Positions 55,943 through 64,000 of a DNA stretch of 64,000 nt are shown one piece after another. How positions within the stretch are numbered: position 1 is the stretch's first letter; each line of letters opens with the position of its first letter. Source of the stretch: Actinoplanes missouriensis 431 (GTDB taxonomy: Bacteria; Actinomycetota; Actinomycetes; Mycobacteriales; Micromonosporaceae); NCBI RefSeq assembly GCF_000284295.1, contig NC_017093.1, forward strand, positions 1,798,001 to 1,862,000. Reading direction: 5' to 3'. Under the pieces are notes generated by a model, which saw only the letters and a program-made list of their open reading frames with translations, was not told the DNA's origin and did not search any database. The translations under genes were made by a program, and so were the position numbers.

Positions 55943-58162
55943 CTAGTCGTTCGCCTCGGACACCAGCTTGTCCAGCTGACCGGCCCGCAACGGGCTGCCC
56001 GGGAATGTCGCCATGCGGCTCAGCGGCAGGCTGCCCAGCATCATCATCATGGCCGGGTCGGCGGTCAGAGCCGCCATCTGGCCTCCCTCGGTGCCCGCAT
56101 CGGCGGTCGCGGCGGCGAACGCGGCGCCCAGCAACTCGGCACCGCGCGGGTCGGCGAACCACTCACCCACGCTGGACTCCGCGGTCAGCGGCACCCGAGC
56201 CGCGTCGGCGGGCACCTCCAGCGTCACCTCGGAGCGGATGTCGCGGGAGGAGGCACCGACGGCCACGTGGTAGGTGCCGCCCTCGACGACCCAGCGGCCC
56301 AGGCGGGTCTCCCAGTAGGCCAGGTCCTCCCGATCGATGGTGAGCACGACCTCGGTGGTCTCGCCGGCCGGGATCTCGACGGAGGCGAACGCCTTCAGCT
56401 CGCGCGGCGCGCGGCGCACCCGGGAACCGGGGAGCGACACGTAGACCTGGACGACCTCACGCCCGTCACGGCGACCCGTGTTGGTGACCGGGACGCGCAC
56501 CTCGACGCCCGTCGCGGTGGCGGTGGCCGTGGCCGCGCCGTAGCCGAAGGTCGTGTACGACAGACCGAAACCGAACGGGTACGCCACCGCCTGCTCGCGG
56601 GCGTCGAATCCCCGGTAACCCACGTGGATGCCCTCGCCGTACCGCACGTGGCCGTGCTCGCCGGGGAAGTCCAGGTAGGAGGGGTGGTCGGACAGCTTCA
56701 GCGGGATCGTCTCGGCGAGCCGGCCGGACGGGTTGACCCGGCCGAACAGCACGTCGGCGAGGGCGCTGCCACCGGCCTGGCCCAGCAGCCAGCCCTCCAC
56801 CAGGGCCGGGACCGACTCGTCCCACGGCTTGGTGGCCAGGACCGCGCCGTTGGACAGCACCACGACCGTGCGCGGGTTGGCGGCGGCGACCCGCTCGATC
56901 AGCGCGAGGTGCGCCGCCGGGAGGTCGAGCGAGTCACGGTCGGCGCCCTCGGTCTCGTGCACGGTGCCGACGAAGACCACGGCGATGTCGGCGGCCTGCG
57001 CGGTGGCGGCGGCCTCGGCCAGGAGCGCCTCGTCGGGCTCGGCGCCCTCGACCGTGTAACCCGGCGCGAACGTCACGCCCGCGCTGGTGGCGGCCTGGAT
57101 CTGGGTGAGCGCGTCGTCCAGCTGGGTCGGCGTGATCTGCGAGCTGCCGCCGCCCTGGTAACGCGGGGTGCGGGCGAACTCGCCGATCACCGCGATCGAC
57201 ACGCCCGAGCCGGGCAGCGGGAGCAGGTCGCCCTCGTTCTTCAGCAGCACGATCGCCCGGCCGGCGATCTCCCGGGCCAGGGCGTGGTGCGCGGCAGCGT
57301 CATACCCACCGGCGGGCCGTTGCCCGGCCTTCTCCACCAGCGCGCGTACGCGTTCGGCGGACGCCCGCAGCAGACCCGGCTCGAGCCGTCCCTCCTCCAC
57401 GGCGTCACGCAGCGTGGCGTCGCCCGCGGCATCCGGCCCCGGCATGGTCAGGTCGAGCCCGGCCGCGATGGCCTTCACCCGGTCCACCACGGCGCCCCAG
57501 TCCGACACGACCAGGCCCTCGAAGCCCCACTCGTCGCGCAGGACCTCGGTGAGCAGCCAGCGGTTCTCGCTCGCGTACACCCCGTTGATCTTGTTGTAGG
57601 CGCACATCACGGTCCACGGCTGGGACCGGGTGACGACCCGCTGGAAGGCGCGAAGGTACATCTCGCGGAGCGTGCGCTCGTCGACGTCGGCGCTGATCCG
57701 CATCCGGTCGGTCTCCTGGCTGTTGACCGCGAAGTGCTTGAGCGACGCGCCGACGCCCCGGCTCTGCAGGCCGCGCACCCACTCGGTGGCGAGCACGCCG
57801 GTGAGGATCGGGTCCTCCGAGAAGTACTCGAAGTTGCGGCCGCCGAGCGGGCTGCGCTTCAGGTTGACCCCGGGGCCGAGCAGCACCGCGACGTCCTGCG
57901 CGCGGCACTCGTCGCCGAGCGCCTCACCCATCCGGCGCAGCAGCTCCGGGTCCCAGGTGGAGGCGCTGGCGACGGCGGGCGGGAAACAGGTGGCCGGGAC
58001 GCCGGCGAGCAGGTCGCCGCCGGCGGCCTGCATGCGGACGCCGTGCGGGCCGTCGGTCAGGGTGACGGCGGGCAGACCGGCGGACTCGACCGCGCTGGTG
58101 TGCCAGAAGTCGCCGCCGCTGGTGACGGCCGCCTGCTCGGCGGTGCTGAGCTCGGAAGACAT
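55943..58162 (-). CDS. Glycoside hydrolase family 3 beta-glucosidase
   Basis: This 739-aa protein has the GH3 N-terminal TIM barrel with KHF (142-144) and the catalytic nucleophile D221 in VVSDWGAV. The GH3 C-terminal domain follows, with the PA14-less arrangement, and then a fibronectin III-like domain (GRREVVQVYVSLPGSRVRRAPRELKAF region). There is no signal peptide, so it works in the cytosol on imported beta-glucosides. The divergent TetR gene and the operator between suggest induction by a sugar or related ligand. The ATG has a weak CAAGGGAG site. Confidence 0.9.
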   Translation of the reverse strand: MSSELSTAEQAAVTSGGDFWHTSAVESAGLPAVTLTDGPHGVRMQAAGGDLLAGVPATCFPPAVASASTWDPELLRRMGEALGDECRAQDVAVLLGPGVNLKRSPLGGRNFEYFSEDPILTGVLATEWVRGLQSRGVGASLKHFAVNSQETDRMRISADVDERTLREMYLRAFQRVVTRSQPWTVMCAYNKINGVYASENRWLLTEVLRDEWGFEGLVVSDWGAVVDRVKAIAAGLDLTMPGPDAAGDATLRDAVEEGRLEPGLLRASAERVRALVEKAGQRPAGGYDAAAHHALAREIAGRAIVLLKNEGDLLPLPGSGVSIAVIGEFARTPRYQGGGSSQITPTQLDDALTQIQAATSAGVTFAPGYTVEGAEPDEALLAEAAATAQAADIAVVFVGTVHETEGADRDSLDLPAAHLALIERVAAANPRTVVVLSNGAVLATKPWDESVPALVEGWLLGQAGGSALADVLFGRVNPSGRLAETIPLKLSDHPSYLDFPGEHGHVRYGEGIHVGYRGFDAREQAVAYPFGFGLSYTTFGYGAATATATATGVEVRVPVTNTGRRDGREVVQVYVSLPGSRVRRAPRELKAFASVEIPAGETTEVVLTIDREDLAYWETRLGRWVVEGGTYHVAVGASSRDIRSEVTLEVPADAARVPLTAESSVGEWFADPRGAELLGAAFAAATADAGTEGGQMAALTADPAMMMMLGSLPLSRMATFPGSPLRAGQLDKLVSEAND

Positions 58163-58208
58163 GAGACAAGGCTCCCTTGGAGAGAGGCGGACCCGCCGGG
58201 AAAGAGGC

Positions 58209-58230
58209 TTACCTAGTACCTACTAAGTAA
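58209..58230. promoter_or_regulatory. TetR-type operator between GH3 and tetR genes
   Basis: TTACCTAGT and ACTAAGTAA are 9-bp inverted arms with one mismatch around ACCT. It is the only AT-rich patch in the 135-bp divergent space and lies 46 bp before the GH3 start. It fits an operator for the neighbouring TetR protein. Confidence 0.6.
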
Positions 58231-58297
58231 TTAACTGAGAGGAAACATAGCCCCGCCCCGACCGGCCCGGCAAGGGTTTGCTGATAGGAAAGACGCT

Positions 58298-58912
58298 GTG
58301 AAAACCCAGCCCATCCGCCGTGAGCGGGCCCGGCTGCCGGCCGCCGAGCGGCGCCGGCAGATCATCGAGGTCACCACCCGCCTGATCGCCGAGCGCGGTT
58401 TCTGGGGGCTGTCGATGCAGGACGTGGCGGACGGCTGCACGCTGACCGTGCCGGGCCTGCTGCACCACGTCGGCTCCAAGGACAACCTGCTGGTCGCGGT
58501 CCTGGAGCACCGGGACGAGACGGACACCCGCACCCTCGCCGCCGAGCTCGGGGTGACCGCCGAGGAGCTGTGGACCGAGGGCCCCGGCGTCACCCTGCGG
58601 CAGGTCTGCTCGGCGCTGGTCCGGCGCAACGCGGCACAGCCGGAGATCGTCCGGCTGTTCGCGGTGCTGGAGGCGGAGTCGCTGGCGCCCGGCCACCCGG
58701 CCTACCGGTACTTCAAGCTGCGGCAGCGGCGCACCCTGGACATGCTCTCCCGGATCGCGCCGGGCGGCGGTGACGCGGACCGGTGGGCGCTGGCCGGCCA
58801 GGTGATCGCGATGATGGACGGCCTGCAGATCCAGTGGCTGCGCGACCCGGCCGCGATCGACCTGGTCGAGTCCTGGGAGGCGGCTGCCGACCGGCTCTTC
58901 ACGGGACTGTGA
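58298..58912 (+). CDS. TetR-family transcriptional regulator
   Basis: This 204-aa protein has an N-terminal helix-turn-helix (about 15-62: RRRQIIEVTTRLIAERGFWG and MQDVADGCTLTVPGLLHHVGSK). An all-helical ligand domain without a recognisable specific family follows. It starts with GTG and is divergent from the GH3 glucosidase gene, which it probably represses together with itself through the palindrome at 58209-58230. Confidence 0.9.
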   Translation: MKTQPIRRERARLPAAERRRQIIEVTTRLIAERGFWGLSMQDVADGCTLTVPGLLHHVGSKDNLLVAVLEHRDETDTRTLAAELGVTAEELWTEGPGVTLRQVCSALVRRNAAQPEIVRLFAVLEAESLAPGHPAYRYFKLRQRRTLDMLSRIAPGGGDADRWALAGQVIAMMDGLQIQWLRDPAAIDLVESWEAAADRLFTGL

Positions 58913-60163
58913 TCAGGCCGTACCCGATGAATCCGCTCCCAGCCAGGCGCGCACTTCCGCGGCCTCCTCGTCGGTGAGCGCGATCGACGCGGCCTCGGCC
59001 CGGTTCAGCACGTTGTCCGCGAACGCGGTGGCGATCTCCTCGGCGACCGGCGGCGGCTGGCGGTAGAGCGGCGCCCCGCCGAACGCGGTGCCCCGGGTGA
59101 CGAAGGCGATCGAGGCGCGGCTGACGTCGACGCCCTGCTCGGCCAGGCGGTCACGGGCCCAGCGGGTCGCCTCGGTCAGGTTGAAGTGGTGCTCGGCGGC
59201 GTAGTCGGCAAGCGCCCGGTAGACCGCCGGCCACATCTCCTTGGGCAGGCGGGGCAGGCTGAGCAGCGCGCTGAGGCGGCCCACCGGCTCGGGCGCGGGG
59301 CCGGATCCGCCGGACGACTCGGGCGGGTCGTGGCGGCTCTCGTCCCAGACGAAGTGGTTGGAGAACTTGGCGTGCGCGAGGCCCAGGCTCTCCAGGCCCC
59401 GGACGAACCCGCCGAACCCGAACCAGTTCGTCTCGTCGACGCTCGGGCCCAGCTGGCGGCGCAGGTCGTGGGCGAGCGAGGCGAGGTTGAGCGGGGCGGT
59501 GGCGGCGTCGTAACGCCAGCGGACCAGGTCGCGGAACTGCTCGTAGGAGACCGGCGTCTCGGCGACCTCCGCGCCCGAGCTGCCCTCCGGCGGCTCCTCG
59601 TCGGTCTCCACCGGCTCGCCCTGCACCAGTTCGAGCAGCTCCTGGCTGGTGATCAGACGGTCGGCGACGGCGACGAACGCCTCGGCGGCGTCCGACGGCG
59701 AGACGATCGTGGTACGCCGGTCGGACCGTCGCAGCCGGACCAGCAGCGGTGTCATGTCCGAGTCGCCGGACGCGATCACGAATTCCTCGTAGACCACCGG
59801 ATCGGCCAGGGCGTCGACCGCGTCCACCACCATCCGGATGTCCGCGGCGTTCTTCGTGTGCGTGAGCCTCGGGCAGTCGATCACCTCGAAGCCGGCGTTG
59901 ACGAAGAACGGGCGGAACTGGGAGTAGTAGAGGCGGGGCTGGCCGGCCTCGGGGTCCGGGTTCGGCACCCAGCCGCCCGGGTTCATGTAGCAGCGGACCA
60001 CCAGCCAGCGGCGTGGTCCGTCCACGGTGAGTGACGCGGTCAGCCGGGCCAGCCAGGCGGCCGGCTCCTTGGCGAACCTGATGGCCACGTCCGGGTCCTG
60101 TTTGATCAGGCCGCTGAACACGTTGTCGAAATCGAGGTAAAGAGCCGCACGCACCCGGGCCAT
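58913..60163 (-). CDS. NYN-domain RNase-like protein with probable OST-HTH region
   Basis: This 416-aa protein has an N-terminal NYN/PIN-like nuclease domain (1-175) with conserved acids D11, D13, N14 in LYLDFDNV, KNAADIRMVVDA, and ASGDSDMTPL. A middle part with VSYEQFRDLVRWRYD to FGGFVRGLESLG fits an OST-HTH/LOTUS RNA-binding module. A C-terminal helical region follows. It likely cuts or binds RNA; the target is unknown. It is tail-to-tail with tetR without a gap. A strong hairpin 13 bp upstream of its start separates it from glsB. Confidence 0.83.
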   Translation of the reverse strand: MARVRAALYLDFDNVFSGLIKQDPDVAIRFAKEPAAWLARLTASLTVDGPRRWLVVRCYMNPGGWVPNPDPEAGQPRLYYSQFRPFFVNAGFEVIDCPRLTHTKNAADIRMVVDAVDALADPVVYEEFVIASGDSDMTPLLVRLRRSDRRTTIVSPSDAAEAFVAVADRLITSQELLELVQGEPVETDEEPPEGSSGAEVAETPVSYEQFRDLVRWRYDAATAPLNLASLAHDLRRQLGPSVDETNWFGFGGFVRGLESLGLAHAKFSNHFVWDESRHDPPESSGGSGPAPEPVGRLSALLSLPRLPKEMWPAVYRALADYAAEHHFNLTEATRWARDRLAEQGVDVSRASIAFVTRGTAFGGAPLYRQPPPVAEEIATAFADNVLNRAEAASIALTDEEAAEVRAWLGADSSGTA

Positions 60164-60175
60164 GTCCGTGAACCT

Positions 60176-60213
60176 ACCGTGCCGGGCCGGCTGATGTGCT
60201 GGCCCGGCACGGT
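60176..60213 (-). terminator. Terminator hairpin after the GlsB-like gene
   Basis: ACCGTGCCGGGCC and GGCCCGGCACGGT are perfect 13-bp arms around a 12-nt loop. It lies between the stop of the leftward GlsB-like gene and the start of the leftward NYN gene. This suggests that these are separate transcription units. Confidence 0.8.
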
Positions 60214-60222
60214 TTGCCGGTG

Positions 60223-60486
60223 TCAGCGGCGTGCACGGAGGCCCGCGACCAGCGACACGCCGAGCGCGGCGAGGCCGACCTGCAGCGCCAGCTCGATCCA
60301 GTCGACGCCACGGGTGTCGTCGACGCCGATCGCGGCGGCGAGGAACGTGCCGATCAGGGCGGCGACCACGCCGATCGCCAGCGTGAGCCAGATCGAGATG
60401 TTCTGCTTGCCGGGCAGCACCAGCCGGCCGAGCGCGCCGATGATGAGTCCGATGATGATGGCGGTGAAGAAGCCGGTCACTTCCAC
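60223..60486 (-). CDS. GlsB/YeaQ/YmgE-family stress-response membrane protein
   Basis: This 87-aa protein has three hydrophobic helices and the family signature GLIIGALGRLVLPGKQN near residues 13-27. It is a transglycosylase-associated, stress-linked small membrane protein of unknown action. GAGGAGC precedes the GTG at 60486. It stands alone, ended by a strong hairpin. Confidence 0.9.
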   Translation of the reverse strand: MEVTGFFTAIIIGLIIGALGRLVLPGKQNISIWLTLAIGVVAALIGTFLAAAIGVDDTRGVDWIELALQVGLAALGVSLVAGLRARR

Positions 60487-60687
60487 TGCAAGCTCCTCGG
60501 GTGGGGTGTTGTACGCCCTCGGTGTTCCCGCCTGATCGCCGTTCCCAAACCGGTTCAGTACGGGATCACGGGCGCCACTACAGCATGACTCTGCTCCGCC
60601 ACTCTCCGAAACGCACACAGTGGGCGATCCGGGTCCGCCGCGCCGTCGTTGACTGGCCGCGGGCCCGGACACGATCGGAGGCGGCCG

Positions 60688-61152
60688 GTGCGACTCGGCG
60701 AGGTGCTCGACGTCATCGAACGGCTGCTGACCGGGAGTGGTCACCCGGAGATCGCGGCGGTCACCCGGTACGGCGCCGACGCGGTGGCCGGCGGACCGTC
60801 CCCGGCGGGCGTCCGGGTGCGGTACACGAGCGGCGCGGAAGCGTACCTGTGGGGTGCGATCTGGCCGGGGGAGAACGTCCTGCCGACGCCGGACGTGCTG
60901 CCGTGGCCGGCCCGCGCGGACCGGATCGCGGTGTTCACCGCCCGGTTGCTGGACGCGGCCCGGCCCGCGGCGCTGAGCGAGTGGCACGTGGTGGCGCTGG
61001 ACGGTCTCGGCCCGCCGGACGCGCGGGGCAAGGCGCCCCGGGGGCTGCGGATCGTGGCGGCCGACGGCACCTCGGTGCTGTTGCGGGCCACCGCCGCGGG
61101 GGCGCCCATGCCGGAGCCGGCCGAGGATCCGTACCCGGACTGGACGGTCTAG
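60688..61152 (+). CDS. Conserved hypothetical protein
   Basis: This 154-aa soluble protein with a helical start (GEVLDVIERLLTGSG) and several beta-strand-like segments has no recognised domain. The GTG at 60688 follows GGAGG at good spacing. The last 4 bp overlap the end of the convergent sigma-fusion gene. The 201-bp space before it, shared with divergent glsB, holds no clear promoter that I can support. Confidence 0.65.
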   Translation: MRLGEVLDVIERLLTGSGHPEIAAVTRYGADAVAGGPSPAGVRVRYTSGAEAYLWGAIWPGENVLPTPDVLPWPARADRIAVFTARLLDAARPAALSEWHVVALDGLGPPDARGKAPRGLRIVAADGTSVLLRATAAGAPMPEPAEDPYPDWTV

Positions 61153-63266
61153 GAGCCGGACATCGAGGCGCCCTTGCCGTTTCCGGTCACCAGGTAGTCG
61201 GTGGCGGGCAGGCCGCCGGAGCTCGTCCGTGCGCCGTCGGTGCCGCCCGGGTCGGTGGACTCGAACGAGGTGCCCGGCTCCTGCCAGCTGTTGCCGTCCG
61301 CCTTGGCCCCCGAGGACAGCGAGACCTCGCCCTGATCGTTCTCCGCCGCCACGTTGCGCCGCAGCACGGCCGGCGCGGTGGTCATCGCGAAACCGAGCCC
61401 GGTGTTGCGGAACGCGGTGTTGTTGCTCAGCTCGATCGCCGCGACGCTGCCCTCGTCGACGAAGCCGTGACCGTTGTTGCCCCAGGACGCGCTGTGCCGG
61501 ACCCGGTGCGCGCCGGTGGCGGCAGGGCTGCCGCCGCCGAGCGCGAAGCCGTTCGCGCCGTTCCCGAACGACCAGGTGTACTCGACGCCGACCGCGCCGT
61601 TGAAGGCGCCCAGGTTGACGCCGTCGCCGCCGTTGGCGAACGCCCGGTTGCCGCGCAGCAGGTTGCCGCCGCCGTCGCCGAACTGGACGGCCAGGCCGGA
61701 ACCCCGGTTGTCGTAGAAGTCGCTGTCCAGCACCTGGTTGTCCCTCGTGCCGGCGTCGCGCAGCATCAGCCCGGCGCTCCCGCTGCCGTGGATCACGAGA
61801 CGCTGGAAGACCCCACCGACACAGGAGCGGCAGACGTACGCCTGATCGGGCGCCCCGGAGATCTCCAGGTCCCGGACCGTCCAGTAGGACGCCTCCTGGG
61901 TGATCGCCCACTTGCCGGCCGGGATCGCGGACGCGTCGATCACCGGCCGCTCGCCGCGGTAGCCGGTGAGCGTGACCCGCTGCGCGGCAGTACCGCTCGT
62001 AGTAATCGTTATCGGACTCGTCAGCCGGTACGTGCCGCCCCGCAACGCGATCGTCTGCCCCGGCTTCACCACCGCGACCGCCTTGCCGATCGTCGCGAAC
62101 GGACGACCGATGCTGCCGTCACCGCCGTCGTCGCCGCCCGGTGCCACGTAGATGTCGGCCCGGGTGGCGGCCGGCGGGTTCGCCTTCGCCGAGGACGAGG
62201 CGGACGGCGCGGCGGAGGCACTCGGGCTCGCCGCCGCGGACGGCCGGACCGTGACCGGGACCTGCGCCGACGGGGCGGACGGGGGCGGCGCGACCGCCAC
62301 CGGGGCGTCCGGCTCGGCCGGCTCGTGCAGGACCGCGTAGGCGAAGCCGCCACCGGCCGCCACGGTCACCGCGGTCGCGATCACCAGGGCCTTCTGCTGC
62401 ACCAGCGCGGTGACGTTCGCGACCATGCTGAGCGCGGCCGGCTGGACCGCGGCGCCCCCGCCGTGCAGGGCGCCCTGGACCGCCGCGGTGAGGGCGGCCG
62501 GCACCGGCAGCAGCGTGACACCGAGCAGCAGACGCTCCGGCGAGACCATGCCGGCCTGGTGGACGTGGCACTTCGGGCAGTCGCGCACGTGCCGGGCCAG
62601 GCGTTTGCGCCACAGCGAGCCGGTGCTGCCGTCCCAGAACCGGATGGTGTCCGCCAGCTCCGGGCACATCGGACGGGCTCGCAACGCGCGGACCACGCCG
62701 CGGGCCAGGTCGAGCTGCGTCTTCATCCGCTGCACCCGGACCGCGGCGTGTTTCGGCTTCACCGCGAGCGCGGCGGCCAGCTCGGCGCGGCTCAGATCGC
62801 CCCGGGCCTCCTGCCACCAGAGCGCGAGCAGCTCCCGGTCGCTCTCCTCGAGCCAGCGGCCGGCCTCGGCGAGCTCCCGGCGCTGGTCGGCGACGACCAG
62901 CTCGGCGGTGGTCCGCTCGGCGAAGTCGCCGAGCGGGTCGGGCACGTCGACCGGCTCTGTGTGGCGGCGGGCCAGGGTCATCTTCCGGGTGCGCAGATAC
63001 ATCTGGACCCGGCGGTACGCGATGGCGATCAACCATGATCGAAAACGGTCAGGATCGCGGAGGGAGCGCAGACTGCGAATGGCCTGGAGCATGGTGTCCT
63101 GCACCAGGTCGTCGACGTCCGGGTGCCCGTTCAGCGCGCGGCCGATGATGTTGTAGATCAGCGGCAGGTGCCCGGTGATCAACTGGTCGAGGGCGCCGAC
63201 GCTGCCGCCCTGCGCGGCGCGGACCAGATCACTGTCGGGCGCGGTCGCAATCTGACTCTCCGTCAC
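61149..63266 (-). CDS. ECF sigma factor fused to zinc finger, membrane helix and outside beta-helix domain
   Basis: This 705-aa protein has sigma region 2 (18-95, with DVDDLVQDTMLQAIRSL) and region 4 (about 130-190, LSRAELAAALAVKPKHAAVRVQRMK). An anti-sigma-type zinc finger H226-x3-C230-x2-C233 follows, then one membrane helix (about 293-312) and an Ala/Ser/Pro linker. Last is a right-handed parallel beta-helix (from about 385, with RGGTYRLTSPITI and repeated Asn-Gly-rich turns) of the pectate-lyase-like kind. Sigma, anti-sigma-like and sensor parts are thus in one chain. The GTG at 63266 was taken; a GTG at 63308 is possible. Confidence 0.87.
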   Translation of the reverse strand: MTESQIATAPDSDLVRAAQGGSVGALDQLITGHLPLIYNIIGRALNGHPDVDDLVQDTMLQAIRSLRSLRDPDRFRSWLIAIAYRRVQMYLRTRKMTLARRHTEPVDVPDPLGDFAERTTAELVVADQRRELAEAGRWLEESDRELLALWWQEARGDLSRAELAAALAVKPKHAAVRVQRMKTQLDLARGVVRALRARPMCPELADTIRFWDGSTGSLWRKRLARHVRDCPKCHVHQAGMVSPERLLLGVTLLPVPAALTAAVQGALHGGGAAVQPAALSMVANVTALVQQKALVIATAVTVAAGGGFAYAVLHEPAEPDAPVAVAPPPSAPSAQVPVTVRPSAAASPSASAAPSASSSAKANPPAATRADIYVAPGGDDGGDGSIGRPFATIGKAVAVVKPGQTIALRGGTYRLTSPITITTSGTAAQRVTLTGYRGERPVIDASAIPAGKWAITQEASYWTVRDLEISGAPDQAYVCRSCVGGVFQRLVIHGSGSAGLMLRDAGTRDNQVLDSDFYDNRGSGLAVQFGDGGGNLLRGNRAFANGGDGVNLGAFNGAVGVEYTWSFGNGANGFALGGGSPAATGAHRVRHSASWGNNGHGFVDEGSVAAIELSNNTAFRNTGLGFAMTTAPAVLRRNVAAENDQGEVSLSSGAKADGNSWQEPGTSFESTDPGGTDGARTSSGGLPATDYLVTGNGKGASMSGS

Positions 63267-63467
63267 GATCCGCTCTTCTCTGCTGGTCCCCGGCCTCGGT
63301 GTGGTCACACGCTGTTACATCGCTCGATCGAGCCGTATCGTGGCACAGGATTTCCGGCGCTGTAAAGTTCGCTTTTCCGGGAAAACCGTTATCCCGCAGG
63401 TCGTCCCGCATCTACGACGATGTGAGCGTTCCCAGTTGTTGTCGTACCCCCGGCATAGGCTGCGGTC

Positions 63468-64000
63468 GTGAGGGGCGAGCCGAGCATCCTGCACGTCGAC
63501 CTGGACGCGATGTTCGCCGCCGTCGAGCAGCGCGACAAGGTGTCGCTGCGGGGCAGACCCGTGGTCGTCGGCGGCGTGGCGGGCCGAGGCGTGGTGTCCA
63601 CCGCGTCCTACGAGGCACGGGCCTTCGGCGTGCGTTCGGCCATGCCGATGGCGCAGGCCAGGAGACGCTGCCCACCGGGTACGGCGTACCTGTCACCCCG
63701 CTTCGCGGCCTACAAGCGGACCAGCCAGGTGGTGATGGCGTTGCTCGCTGAGGTGACACCGCTGGTCGAGCAGGTGAGCATCGACGAGGCGTACCTCGAT
63801 CTCACCGCCGGCGACCACGACCTGACGCCCCATGGGGTCACCGAGCTGGGGCTCCGCCTCAAACGTGACATCGCGGACGCCACCGGCGGCGTCACCGGCT
63901 CGATCGGCGCCGCCTCCTCCAAGCTGCTCGCCAAGATCGGCTCCGAGCTGCGCAAACCCGACGGCCTGACGGTGGTCACGCCCGGCGAGGAGCTCACGGT
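63468..64000 (+). CDS. dinB: DNA polymerase IV (Y family), cut by the window end
   Basis: The frame runs from GTG at 63468 to the last base and gives 177 residues. The N-terminal catalytic motif HVDLDAMFAAVEQ, VSTASYEARAFGVRSAM in the finger region and VSIDEAYLD with the catalytic acidic pair identify a Y-family lesion-bypass polymerase. TAGGCT at 63456-63461 lies 6 bp before the start and no Shine-Dalgarno sequence is present, so the message may be leaderless. No recognisable SOS box is seen. Confidence 0.93.
   Translation, partial: MRGEPSILHVDLDAMFAAVEQRDKVSLRGRPVVVGGVAGRGVVSTASYEARAFGVRSAMPMAQARRRCPPGTAYLSPRFAAYKRTSQVVMALLAEVTPLVEQVSIDEAYLDLTAGDHDLTPHGVTELGLRLKRDIADATGGVTGSIGAASSKLLAKIGSELRKPDGLTVVTPGEELT

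Overview
The window is about 71-73% GC by eye, uses GTG (and occasionally TTG) start codons freely, and packs genes into short operons with 4-bp ATGA/GTGA overlaps. Gene content points to a filamentous actinobacterium of the Micromonosporaceae, most like Actinoplanes. The supporting signs are the fabG-inhA-ferrochelatase operon of Actinobacteria, a DUF3097 protein, NgcEFG-type sugar importers without a linked ATPase, SigE-family sigma factors, a MurD2/MurL pair, and a fused PhzE-type anthranilate synthase behind a trp attenuator. No prophage, transposase, integrase, tRNA, rRNA or CRISPR array was seen. It reads as a stable chromosomal arm or core-edge region.

Layout. 1-2074: tail of a probable MoxR ATPase gene, then DUF58 and VWA genes. 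2473-4325 (minus): LiaS/LiaR-like two-component pair, divergent from 4365-8585: fabG, enoyl-ACP reductase, ferrochelatase, HAD phosphatase and two Nudix genes. 8632-8809: three 62-bp hairpin repeats. 8817-13720: zinc-ribbon Nudix, a conserved unknown, DUF3097, and a MocR regulator divergent from an EamA transporter. 13696-15318 (minus): NfeD/SPFH pair. 15393-18855: serine hydrolase, membrane protein, STAS protein with a newly noticed 31-codon gene in front of it, and an orphan OmpR regulator. 19102-23470: globin/flavoreductase fusion with a lost haem ligand, SpoU methyltransferase, cupin, serine hydrolase. 23467-26194: divergent murL and murD2. 26959-34439: RpiR regulator and two carbohydrate ABC importers. 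34473-39863: family-A polymerase, then an SAH riboswitch and metH. 40109-45967: membrane hydrolase, DUF1707, two-component pair, Nudix, diguanylate cyclase. 46230-50624: large glycosidase, SigE-family sigma factor and its membrane partner. 51304-55365: AbiEi-like/DUF559 protein, trp-attenuated anthranilate synthase, a small unknown. 55551-63266: receiver protein, GH3 glucosidase with divergent TetR, NYN protein, GlsB, a 154-aa unknown, and a sigma factor fused to a zinc finger, a membrane segment and an outside beta-helix. 63468 to the end: start of dinB.

How the parts connect. Several blocks concern the cell envelope and amino-sugar economy: MurD2/MurL supply D-Glu-containing muropeptide precursors, the RpiR-controlled importers probably bring in chitin- or wall-derived sugars, and GH3 and GH63-like enzymes cut glycans. 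RNA-level control is unusually legible. An SAH riboswitch precedes metH with its anti-Shine-Dalgarno helix visible, and a complete trp attenuator precedes the anthranilate synthase.

A feature running through the whole window is GC-rich tandem repetition. Six arrays with units of 23-62 bp lie directly 3' of leftward genes, several with hairpin-forming units. Related in-frame expansions occur inside at least four coding sequences. Gene starts were chosen from visible ribosome-binding sites and family lengths; domain names are by recognition, not by database search.
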